DNA from: Bacillota bacterium
Lineage (GTDB): Bacteria > Bacillota > Clostridia > Peptostreptococcales > Anaerovoracaceae
Assembly (NCBI GenBank): GCA_030527065.1
Contig: JAUNBO010000082.1
Location: 1-8,202 of the forward strand
Reading direction: 5' to 3'
DNA length: 8,202 bases
The position numbers and the translations under genes are program-made. The notes under the pieces were generated by a model. It saw nothing but the letters and a program-made list of their open reading frames with translations, made no database searches and had not been told where the DNA came from. Below are positions 1 to 6,044 of the stretch, one piece after another (within the stretch, counting starts at the first letter, position 1; each line of letters opens with the position of its first letter).

Positions 1-38
1 CTGGCGAGAAAGACGGTTGCAAGCACCCATTCAACAAC

Positions 39-53
39 CAAGACCCGGTCTTG
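39..53. promoter_or_regulatory. 15-bp perfect palindrome upstream of the LD-carboxypeptidase gene
   Basis: CAAGACC and GGTCTTG are exact inverted copies separated by one base. The one-base spacer suits a protein-binding operator better than an RNA hairpin. Its right end overlaps a possible -35 element (TTGCCA, 51-56). No T-tract follows, so it is not a terminator. The binding protein, if any, is unknown. Confidence 0.4.
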
Positions 54-79
54 CCACTCCCACTGTCGGCACATAAAGT
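51..79 (+). promoter_or_regulatory. Possible promoter for the LD-carboxypeptidase gene
   Basis: TTGCCA (51-56) is followed after 17 bases by TAAAGT (74-79), a plausible but imperfect sigma-A pair. A better -10 look-alike, TATAAA (79-84), sits 22 bases from the same -35, which is too far. Either would give a short leader before the ribosome binding site at 113. The call rests on consensus matching only. Confidence 0.3.
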
Positions 80-112
80 ATAAATTGTACGCTGCTGGAA
101 AATGAATACGAC

Positions 113-118
113 AGGAGG
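113..118 (+). promoter_or_regulatory. Ribosome binding site that sets the LD-carboxypeptidase start
   Basis: AGGAGG lies 7 bases before the ATG at 126. An in-frame ATG at 102 lies upstream of this site and would place it inside the coding sequence, so 126 is preferred. Confidence 0.85.
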
Positions 119-125
119 TCCCTTC

Positions 126-1097
126 ATGAGAAAGCCCAAAACGTTGCGTCCCGACAGCCATATCGCCCTGGTGGCGCCCTCTTCCCCGGTCTCAGACGAA
201 AAGCTGGCCATGTCCGTAGCTTCTATGGAATTCATCGGTTTGCGATACACCCTTTACCCGTCCTGCACCATGAAACACGGCTATCTCTCCGGCCCCGACG
301 CCCAGCGGGCCCGGGATCTGAACGACGCCTTCGGCGACCCGGATATAGACGGCATTTTCTGCCTCCGGGGAGGCTACGGCGCCACCCGCCTCCTTCCTCT
401 CCTTGACTACGAGACCATACGCCGGAACCCCAAGGTCTTTATCGGCTACAGCGACATTACGGCTCTTCACACCGCCTTTGGCCAGCTTTGCGGCTTTACC
501 ACCATCCATTCCCCCATGCCCACCCGGGGCTGGGATACCCTGGACTCTCTCTCCCTGGACCTGCTGAAAAAGGCCCTCTTCTCCGGAAAGCCCGCAGGGC
601 CTGCGCCGGTCCCCCTCCGCCTCCAGCCCGGTCCCCGGGGCGAACCGGCGGGAGAGCCTCTGGCCCCGGAGACCCTGGTCCCCGGTCAGGCCCAAGCCCC
701 CCTCTGCGGCGGCAACCTGTCCCTGCTCACCGCCACCCTGGGCTCCCCCTACGAGATCGACTGCAAAAATAAAATCCTCTTTATAGAGGATGTAGGCGCT
801 CCGCATTATGCAATTGACCGGGACCTGACAGCCCTCTCTCTGGCGGGAAAATTCCGGGATTGCGCCGGACTTATCTTCGGCACTTTTACAGACGTGCCCC
901 CCTTATCCGAAGATGGAGAAGGCAACCTGGAGCTCAGACAGATATTGGAGGAAGTGGCGGCTCCCTGGGGCAAGCCGGCCATCCTGAATTTCCAGGCCGG
1001 CCACAGCTATCCCTTCATCACCCTGCCTTTTGGAACAGAGGCTTTCCTGGACGCTTCCTCCGGCGGACTGAACTTCCTGGAAGCGCCCACGGCCTGA
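126..1097 (+). CDS. LD-carboxypeptidase, peptidase family S66 (LdcA/MccF type)
   Basis: Protein of 323 residues, the usual length for family S66 serine peptidases. Known members remove the terminal D-Ala from murein tetrapeptides in the cytoplasm (LdcA) or cleave microcin C7 (MccF). The N-terminal half carries DPDIDGIFCLRGGYGATRLL (about 71-90), and the nucleophile elbow GYSD places Ser109 as the catalytic serine. The C-terminal domain supplies Glu221 (LFIED) and His293 (AGHSYPF), completing the Ser-Glu-His triad. There is no signal peptide, so it is probably cytoplasmic. A Pro/Gly-rich linker (about 154-190) joins the halves just before the conserved GGNLSLL. It is monocistronic and converges on the next gene with a 17-base gap. 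Cell-wall recycling is the likelier role; peptide-antibiotic immunity cannot be excluded. I leave the symbol blank because sequence alone does not separate LdcA from MccF. Confidence 0.93.
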   Translation: MRKPKTLRPDSHIALVAPSSPVSDEKLAMSVASMEFIGLRYTLYPSCTMKHGYLSGPDAQRARDLNDAFGDPDIDGIFCLRGGYGATRLLPLLDYETIRRNPKVFIGYSDITALHTAFGQLCGFTTIHSPMPTRGWDTLDSLSLDLLKKALFSGKPAGPAPVPLRLQPGPRGEPAGEPLAPETLVPGQAQAPLCGGNLSLLTATLGSPYEIDCKNKILFIEDVGAPHYAIDRDLTALSLAGKFRDCAGLIFGTFTDVPPLSEDGEGNLELRQILEEVAAPWGKPAILNFQAGHSYPFITLPFGTEAFLDASSGGLNFLEAPTA

Positions 1098-1114
1098 GAG
1101 CCGCCTTCATTTAA

Positions 1115-1438
1115 TCATATCCGCAGCTCCTGAAAGACCTCTTCCAGGACCGAAGCCCGTTCTTCCTCCGGCAGCTTCATGCCCTCATAAGCCCGGGCCA
1201 CCAGGGCTGCGCCCTTTTCTGTCAGGGAAATGCGGAAGCGGTAGGTGATGAAATTCCCGGAGTACTCTACCAAGCCCTTTTCCCTCATGATCTTCAGATC
1301 GTAGCTGACGTCGTTGAAAAAGGCGTCTTCTATCTGCCGGGGAAAGAAGAGGACCCGTTTCCCCGCCGCCCCGCCGGCCTGACGGTAAACGGTCTTCAAT
1401 ATTTCAAATCTGGAACGGACGCTGGAATTCCTGTCCAT
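1115..1438 (-). CDS. Small winged-helix-like protein, possible DNA-binding regulator
   Basis: Protein of 107 residues starting at an ATG preceded by GAGGAA (1446-1451) with 7 bases of spacing. I do not recognise a named family. The layout resembles a winged-helix domain: helix about 8-21, helix 34-41, a likely recognition helix 43-56 (VSYDLKIMREKGLVEYSG), a beta wing at 62-71 (NFITYRFRISL), then the common TEKG turn and a helix (74-86). The C-terminus (90-104) is an acidic helix that could dimerise. There is no membrane segment or signal peptide. It is divergent from the DUF2007 gene and its promoter lies beside that gene's promoter, an arrangement often seen for local regulators. DNA binding and the target are inference. 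Confidence 0.75.
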   Translation of the reverse strand: MDRNSSVRSRFEILKTVYRQAGGAAGKRVLFFPRQIEDAFFNDVSYDLKIMREKGLVEYSGNFITYRFRISLTEKGAALVARAYEGMKLPEEERASVLEEVFQELRI

Positions 1439-1500
1439 AAAACGCTTCCTCTCTTTCTTTCACGACGCTGCGCCCCAGACCCGGGACCAAGGATAAAAAC

Positions 1501-1509
1501 AGTATATCA
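1501..1509 (-). promoter_or_regulatory. Extended -10 promoter of the winged-helix-like gene
   Basis: Read on the minus strand the sequence is TGATATACT: a TGn extension plus TATACT, five of six bases of the -10 consensus. No good -35 is present, as is usual for extended -10 promoters. It would give a leader of about 55 bases before the ATG at 1438. Confidence 0.5.
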
Positions 1510-1524
1510 TTTTTTCCGGGGATA

Positions 1525-1533
1525 TGGTACACT
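1525..1533 (+). promoter_or_regulatory. Extended -10 promoter of the DUF2007 gene
   Basis: TGGTACACT has the TGn extension and TACACT, four of six bases of the -10 consensus. There is no clear -35. It lies about 75 bases before the ATG at 1610, back to back with the minus-strand promoter, with 15 bases between the two elements. Confidence 0.45.
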
Positions 1534-1609
1534 GAAAAAAAGAGTTGCCGGAGATTGCTGGACCTGAAAAAGCTTCCCGGCCGACGCCCTTTGAAAGGAG
1601 GCCGGTCCC

Positions 1610-1960
1610 ATGTTCGACCCTTTTGACGAATCGGATAAGCGGGAAAAAGAATGGCGGGGAGGGGTCTACCTCACCACCGTGGAAAACAGCCTGGAGGCAG
1701 ACATTTTGGAGTCCAAGCTCCGCTCCGAGAACATTCCCTGTGTAAAAAAATACCGGGGCGCCAGCAACGCCATGGAGATCCTTATGGGCAGCAACATGGG
1801 CTTCGCCATAGACCTTTATGTGCCCAAAGATACCCTGGAGGACGCCAAGAACATCATTGTGGCCATCCCCATCCTTTCCGACGAATTCAGCGAAGATACA
1901 GTGATCAGCGACGAAGAACTGGAACGCCAGGCCCTGGAAGCCCGGGACCCGGAGGTCTGA
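1610..1960 (+). CDS. DUF2007 domain protein (putative signal-transducing protein)
   Basis: Protein of 116 residues; AAAGGAGG at 1594-1601 with 8 bases of spacing supports the ATG. The core (about 18-86) fits DUF2007, a small domain thought to have a PII-like ferredoxin fold: a strand GVYLTTV, a helix with the hallmark SLEADILESKLRSENIPC, a middle loop, then IDLYVPKDTLEDAKNII. The N-terminus (1-17) is charged and the C-terminus (90-116) is an acidic tail. It has no membrane segment or catalytic motif. In this family the domain sometimes sits alone and its ligand is not established. Here it is a single-gene unit closed by the hairpin at 1981. Family assignment is by recognised pattern; function is unknown. 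Confidence 0.85.
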   Translation: MFDPFDESDKREKEWRGGVYLTTVENSLEADILESKLRSENIPCVKKYRGASNAMEILMGSNMGFAIDLYVPKDTLEDAKNIIVAIPILSDEFSEDTVISDEELERQALEARDPEV

Positions 1961-1980
1961 GAAGCATATCTTCAGCTGAC

Positions 1981-2019
1981 AAAAGCGCCGCAGCTCTGCA
2001 ACAGGCCGCGGCGCTTTTT
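1981..2019. terminator. Bidirectional intrinsic terminator between the DUF2007 gene and oppA
   Basis: AAAAGCGCCGC (1981-1991) pairs perfectly with GCGGCGCTTTT (2008-2018), an 11-bp stem with a seven-bp GC core, followed by another T. On the plus strand the T-tract follows the GC stem directly, and the A-tract gives four T residues on the minus strand. It lies 20 bases after the DUF2007 stop and 31 bases after the oppA stop, so it serves both convergent units, probably more strongly on the plus strand. Confidence 0.88.
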
Positions 2020-2049
2020 CTTTGCTTTCCTTCAGACGGGAGCTTCTTC

Positions 2050-3717
2050 TTACTCAGCCATGGAGCTGTAGCCGAAGAAGTAATAGCCCAGAGGCGTGTA
2101 GTACATGCCCTGAAGGCTTTCGTTCATCAGGTGGTAGTTCTTGTAGTAATAGATGGGGGCCAGCGCATGGTCCTGTCCGATGATGATGTCCTCGGCGGCA
2201 TGCATGGCTGCCATTCTGTCTTCCGGCACGGAGGTGGACTTGGCTTCGGTAATGAGCGCATCGTACTCGGCGTTGGAGTACTGAGCGTCGTTGTTGCCGC
2301 CGCCGGTCATCCACATATCCAGGAAGGAAATGGGATCGTTGTAGTCTGCGATCCAGCCGTTACGGGCGATGGAATAGTCTCCGTCCTTCCTCACCTGGAG
2401 GAATACGGCCCAGTCCTGATTGGCCATGGTAACGGTGACCCCCAGCTCGGTCTGCCACATATTCTGCAGGGCCTCGCCGATGGCTCTGTGCCTGTCGTCG
2501 GTGTTGTAGAGGTACTCTACCAGGGGGAAGCCTTCGCCGTTGGGATAACCGGCTTCCGCCAGCAGCTCTCTGGCTCTCTCGCAGTTGGCTTCATAGTCTT
2601 CCGCCGCAGTGCTGTAGTAATCGCCGCCTACGGTACGGAAATCGTCGCCGTCGGCTCCCTCTGCATCGTAGACGCCGGAAGGCACAAAGGCCGTGGCGGC
2701 CACTTCGCCGGTGCGGGTGATCTGGTCAATGATGTAATTTCTGTCGATGACCAGGGAGAAGGCCTCTCTCACTCTGGCGTCGTTGAAGGGCTCAAGCTGG
2801 TTCTGGAAGCAGACATAGTAGGTGCCTACATAGTCGTCCACCACCAGGACGCCCTGTTCCGTCAGGGCCGGGATCTCGTCCACGGGGACCTGCTGGATGA
2901 AGTCCAGCTCTCCGCTGTTGAAGCCCGCCAGCATGGCGTTGGCGTCGTCCATCAGAGCAAAGCGGATGGAATCGGGTCCCAGATTGTCCACATCATAGTG
3001 GTTGGGGTTCTTTTCCATGAGGATGTAGGAATTGTGCTCCCACTCCGTCATGGTGTAGGGACCGTTGGAAACATAGGTGGCAGGATCGAAGGTCCACTGG
3101 TCGCCGTTGGCTTCGATGACGTCCTGACGGACAGGGAAAGTGGCCGGGAAGGCTACGATCTCTTCAAAGAAGGGGCAGGCATAGGTGAGGGTGACCTCCA
3201 GGGTGGACTCGTCCAGAGCCGCTACGCCCAGGGTGGAAGGATCCGCTTCACCGGCCATGATCTCGTTGGCGCCGGCCACCATGTCTATCATGTAGTTGTA
3301 ATCGGCGGCAGTCTCCGGATTCACCAGCCGCTGCCAGGAATATACGAAGTCCTGAGCGGTGACGGGCTCTCCGTCGGACCAGGTGATGCCCTCTCTCAGG
3401 TGGAAGGTGTAGACCATGCCGTCCTCAGACACGTCCCAGGTCTCCGCCTGTCCCGGGGCCAGGGTGGCGTTTCCTTCGCCGTTATCCACCCATTTGATGA
3501 GGCCCTCGAAGAGGTGCTGCAGCATGATGGCGCCATCCACGGCGCTGTTCAGCGCAGGGTCGATGGTCTGGGGCTCGGAAGCGAAGCATACGGTGATGGA
3601 AAAGCCCTCAGCCGCACCGCTTTCGTCCCCCGCAGGTTCCTCAGTGTCTCCGCCGCCGCAGGCCGCCAGGCTGAACACCAGGCAGAAGGCCAGAGCGAGG
3701 ATCAAAAACTTTTTCAT
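2050..3717 (-). CDS. oppA: Oligopeptide-binding lipoprotein OppA, SBP family 5
   Basis: Protein of 555 residues, typical of OppA. It begins with a lipoprotein signal peptide: MKK, a hydrophobic stretch (4-17) and lipobox LAAC, with Cys20 as the lipidated residue, followed by a flexible acidic linker. The mature protein carries family-5 solute-binding motifs: ASEPQTIDPALNS (46-58), an ITWSDGEPVTAQDFVYSWQRL block (111-131), VSNGPYTMTEW (216-226) and ARVREAFSLVIDR (314-326). RNGWIADYNDP (452-462) matches the E. coli OppA site RAGWCADYNEP, keeping Arg452, Trp455 and Asp458, the last equivalent to the residue that holds the peptide alpha-amino group; Cys417 of E. coli is replaced by Ile. It should capture peptides outside the membrane and deliver them to OppBC. 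It is the last gene of the operon, after a 248-base spacer. Peptide length preference is unknown. Confidence 0.95.
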   Translation of the reverse strand: MKKFLILALAFCLVFSLAACGGGDTEEPAGDESGAAEGFSITVCFASEPQTIDPALNSAVDGAIMLQHLFEGLIKWVDNGEGNATLAPGQAETWDVSEDGMVYTFHLREGITWSDGEPVTAQDFVYSWQRLVNPETAADYNYMIDMVAGANEIMAGEADPSTLGVAALDESTLEVTLTYACPFFEEIVAFPATFPVRQDVIEANGDQWTFDPATYVSNGPYTMTEWEHNSYILMEKNPNHYDVDNLGPDSIRFALMDDANAMLAGFNSGELDFIQQVPVDEIPALTEQGVLVVDDYVGTYYVCFQNQLEPFNDARVREAFSLVIDRNYIIDQITRTGEVAATAFVPSGVYDAEGADGDDFRTVGGDYYSTAAEDYEANCERARELLAEAGYPNGEGFPLVEYLYNTDDRHRAIGEALQNMWQTELGVTVTMANQDWAVFLQVRKDGDYSIARNGWIADYNDPISFLDMWMTGGGNNDAQYSNAEYDALITEAKSTSVPEDRMAAMHAAEDIIIGQDHALAPIYYYKNYHLMNESLQGMYYTPLGYYFFGYSSMAE

Positions 3718-3724
3718 AAACTTT

Positions 3725-3732
3725 CTCCTCCT
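3725..3732 (-). promoter_or_regulatory. Ribosome binding site that sets the oppA start
   Basis: AGGAGGAG on the minus strand lies 7 bases before the ATG at 3717. The open frame continues to an upstream ATG at 3870, but those 51 residues are basic, unlike any signal peptide, and would bury this strong site. The start at 3717 gives a clean lipoprotein signal. Confidence 0.9.
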
Positions 3733-3739
3733 TTTTTGT

Positions 3740-3763
3740 GTACCGGTCTTTGTGCACCGGTAC
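3740..3763 (-). promoter_or_regulatory. Stem-loop or operator in the oppA leader
   Basis: GTACCGGT and ACCGGTAC are perfect 8-bp inverted copies around an 8-base loop that contains most of a second palindrome, GTGCAC (3752-3757). It ends 8 bases upstream of the oppA ribosome binding site. It could be a 5'-protecting hairpin after mRNA processing, a translation control element, or a protein-binding site. No T-tract follows on the minus strand, where A residues follow instead, so it is not an ordinary terminator of oppF transcription. Confidence 0.55.
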
Positions 3764-3965
3764 CATTTAACCGTTTTTTGACGCTTTCCCTCCCTTGGTG
3801 GAGAGAAACGCCGCAGAAGCCTCAGCCGGACCGCAAAGCGGTCTCCGCCGGGGTCATCTCTATGCAACACTGCCCGTTTCCGGACAGGGATTGCCTTGAA
3901 AAGAGGCCGCTCTCAAGGCGCAGCCCCGGGAGCCTTTTCCGCAGCCGTCTCCGGCCGCCCGGTTT
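3764..3965 (-). other. Structured oppF-oppA intergenic spacer, no gene
   Basis: No credible gene is present. Several short inverted repeats are visible: CCCTCC/GGAGAG (3788-3793 with 3800-3805, one G-U pair), GACCGC/GCGGTC with a three-base loop (3829-3843), CTGCCCG/CGGACAG (3870-3887, one mismatch), and AAGGC/GCCTT (3915-3936). CGCTTT (3782-3787) can also pair at long range with AAAGCG (3835-3840). I see no convincing promoter for oppA and no strong terminator after oppF. The spacer may let oppA mRNA accumulate separately from the upstream genes. Confidence 0.5.
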
Positions 3966-5033
3966 TCAGACGCCGTAAGAGCCTATGATGTGGCAGGCGG
4001 CAAAATGATCTTCGCCCACCTCCCGCCACTCCGGCGCTTCCCGGCTGCAACGCTCTTCCGCATAGGGGCAGCGGGTGTGGAAGCGGCAGCCGCCGGGAGG
4101 ATCCATAGGGCTGGGGATCTCCCCTTCCAGCATGATGCGGCGTCTGGCCCGGCTCTTTTCCGGGTCCGGCACCGGCACTGCGGAAAGCAGGGTCTTTGTA
4201 TAAGGGTGGAGAGGATTGCGGTAAAGCTCTTTGCTCTCCGCCAGCTCCACCATGCTCCCCAGGTACATCACGCCGATGCGGTCGGAAATGTGCCGTACCA
4301 CGGAAAGATCGTGGGCGATGAACAGGTAGGTAAGGCCCATCTCGTTCTGCATATCCTCCAGCATATTGACGATCTGAGACTGGATGGATACGTCCAGAGC
4401 GGAAATGGGCTCGTCGCAGACGATGAACTCCGGCTCCACGGCCAAAGCCCGGGCAATGCCGATGCGCTGCTGCTGGCCGCCGGAAAACTCATGGGGATAG
4501 CGGTTGGAATGCTCGCTGTTCAGCCCCACCTGGACCAGCAGCTCCTGTATCCGCCGCCGGCGGGCTTCCTTTTCCTTATATAGATTATGGATGTCCAGGG
4601 CCTCTCCCACGATTTCCCCCACCGTCATGCGGGGGTCCAGAGATGCGGAAGGGTCCTGAAAAATGATTTGCATCTTCCTCCGGAAGGGCAGCATATTGGC
4701 CTGAAAAGGCTTGCTGAGGACGGGCTCGCCCCGGGAGTCCTTCTCCCCCGTGGGAAATCCGCCGCTGTCGTAGATCACCTGGTCTCCGTAGGTGATGCGG
4801 CCCTCCGTGGGCTCGTGGAGCCTGAGGATGGCCCGGCCCAGAGTGGTTTTTCCACAGCCGGATTCTCCCACCAGGCCGAAGGTTTCTCCCTTCCGTATGA
4901 AGAAATCCGCATCCTCCACCGCCTGCACATATTTCTTCTGCATGGCGCCGGTCTTTACGGGAAAATATTTTTTCAGATGCTCCACCCGTATCAGGACGTC
5001 CTGCCGGGCAGCCCCGTTCACGCTGTCACTCAT
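3966..5033 (-). CDS. oppF: Oligopeptide ABC transporter ATP-binding protein OppF
   Basis: ATPase of 355 residues that pairs with OppD to drive peptide import on the cytoplasmic face. Motifs from the ATG at 5033: Walker A GESGCGKT (56-63), Q-loop Gln126 (IIFQDP), signature FSGGQQQR (183-190), Walker B FIVCDEP with Asp207 and Glu208, and the switch His241. The C-terminal oligopeptide-transporter extension (about 270-350) holds HPYTKTLLSAVPVPDP and four cysteines (316, 322, 329, 347) of the kind reported to bind a [4Fe-4S] cluster in related Opp/Dpp ATPases. Residues about 82-116 between Walker A and the Q-loop form a longer hydrophilic loop than in E. coli OppF. The gene overlaps the end of oppD by 8 bases, implying coupled translation. 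A GTG at 5036 is in frame but too close to the ribosome binding site. Confidence 0.95.
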   Translation of the reverse strand: MSDSVNGAARQDVLIRVEHLKKYFPVKTGAMQKKYVQAVEDADFFIRKGETFGLVGESGCGKTTLGRAILRLHEPTEGRITYGDQVIYDSGGFPTGEKDSRGEPVLSKPFQANMLPFRRKMQIIFQDPSASLDPRMTVGEIVGEALDIHNLYKEKEARRRRIQELLVQVGLNSEHSNRYPHEFSGGQQQRIGIARALAVEPEFIVCDEPISALDVSIQSQIVNMLEDMQNEMGLTYLFIAHDLSVVRHISDRIGVMYLGSMVELAESKELYRNPLHPYTKTLLSAVPVPDPEKSRARRRIMLEGEIPSPMDPPGGCRFHTRCPYAEERCSREAPEWREVGEDHFAACHIIGSYGV

Positions 5034-6030
5034 CACGGGCCTCCTTCTTGTATTCTTCCATATTCAGGAGCCAGCAGGAGGCCGTATGCCCGGCCCCCAC
5101 CTCCGTTCTGGGAGGCGCCTTCCGCAGACAGATTTTCATGCAATGCTGGCACCGGGCCCCGAAGGGGCAGCCCTCCGGCGGATTCAGCATGTCCACCGGC
5201 GTCCCCTCTATGGGAATGAGCCGCTCGTATTCCATGGCGTCCACCCTGGGCATGGAGCGCAGGAGCCCCTGGGTATACGGGTGAGCCGGACGGTAGAAGA
5301 TATCGTCCACCGGCCCCTGCTCCACTATTTTCCCTGTATACATGACTGAAACCCGGTGACAGATGTCCGCCACCACTCCCAGATTGTGAGTGATGAAGAT
5401 GATGGCCATTCCCGTTTTCTGCTGGATGTCCTTCATCAGCTCCAGGATCTGGGCCTGAATGGTGACGTCCAGGGCAGTGGTGGGCTCGTCGGCGATGAGC
5501 AGCATGGGGTCGCAGATGAGGCCCATGGCAATCATCACCCGCTGGCGCATGCCGCCGGAAAGCTCATGGGGGTACTGCTTCATCCGCTTCTGCGGATTGT
5601 TTATGCCCACCAGCTCCAGCATTTCCACGGCTCTGGCCCGGGCGTCCTGATTGCTGATTTTCTTATGGCAGCGCAGGGCTTCCGTCAGTTGATTTCCAAT
5701 GGTATAGACCGGGTTCAGGCAGGTCATGGGGTTCTGGAAGATCATGCTGACCCGGTTGCCCCGGAAGTCCTGGATTTCCTTCTTATTGTATGCCAATACG
5801 TCCTCGCCGTTGAAGGTGATGGAACCGCCCACCACCCTGCCGGGGCTTTGCAGCAGGCCGATGATGGAATAGGCCTCCACGCTCTTGCCGCTGCCGGACT
5901 CTCCCACTATGCCCATCACTTCCCCGTATTTCAGGTCGTAGCTGATGCCGTCCACCGCCTTCACCTCTCCCACCGGAGTGAAGAAGGAGACCTTCAGATC
6001 CTTTACTTCCAGCAATGTTTTTTCCTGCAT
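5026..6030 (-). CDS. oppD: Oligopeptide ABC transporter ATP-binding protein OppD
   Basis: ATPase of 334 residues, partner of OppF. Motifs counted from the ATG at 6030: Walker A GESGSGKS (43-50), Q-loop Gln99 (IFQNP), signature LSGGMRQR (157-164), Walker B LLIADEP with Asp181 and Glu182, and switch His215 (FITHNLG). All residues needed for ATP hydrolysis are present. The C-terminal extension carries HPYTQGLLRSMPRVD and a cysteine set at 288, 294, 297, 301 and 319; the spacing suggests the [4Fe-4S] site described in related Opp/Dpp ATPases, with one cysteine more than in OppF. It starts 12 bases after the oppC stop and its end overlaps oppF. A GTG at 6039 is in frame but lies within the likely ribosome binding site. 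Confidence 0.95.
   Translation of the reverse strand: MQEKTLLEVKDLKVSFFTPVGEVKAVDGISYDLKYGEVMGIVGESGSGKSVEAYSIIGLLQSPGRVVGGSITFNGEDVLAYNKKEIQDFRGNRVSMIFQNPMTCLNPVYTIGNQLTEALRCHKKISNQDARARAVEMLELVGINNPQKRMKQYPHELSGGMRQRVMIAMGLICDPMLLIADEPTTALDVTIQAQILELMKDIQQKTGMAIIFITHNLGVVADICHRVSVMYTGKIVEQGPVDDIFYRPAHPYTQGLLRSMPRVDAMEYERLIPIEGTPVDMLNPPEGCPFGARCQHCMKICLRKAPPRTEVGAGHTASCWLLNMEEYKKEARDE
5040..5046 (-). promoter_or_regulatory. Ribosome binding site that sets the oppF start
   Basis: AAGGAGG on the minus strand, inside the 3' end of oppD, stands 6 bases from the ATG at 5033 but only 3 from the in-frame GTG at 5036. The ATG is therefore the better start. Confidence 0.75.
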
Positions 6031-6036
6031 ACGCCT

Positions 6037-6044
6037 CACCCCCT
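6037..6044 (-). promoter_or_regulatory. Ribosome binding site that sets the oppD start
   Basis: AGGGGGTG on the minus strand overlaps the TAG stop of oppC and stands 6 bases before the ATG at 6030. The alternative GTG start at 6039 is part of this sequence and has no good site of its own. Confidence 0.6.

Noticed and set aside
192..806. 204-residue minus-strand frame inside the S66 gene
   Set aside because: Gly-rich shadow; the plus-strand protein has the full catalytic triad.
3718..3870. 51-residue N-terminal extension of OppA from the ATG at 3870
   Set aside because: Very basic, no signal-peptide character, and it would override the strong ribosome binding site and lipobox start at 3717.
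3901..3937. Terminator after oppF
   Set aside because: The AAGGC/GCCTT and AGAG/CTCT stems are short and only four T residues follow on the minus strand; at best a weak attenuator.
1651..3978. 775-residue open frame on the plus strand across the DUF2007 gene and oppA
   Set aside because: Antisense shadow of oppA caused by codon bias in GC-rich DNA; composition rich in His, Gly and Val, with no domain and no ribosome binding site.
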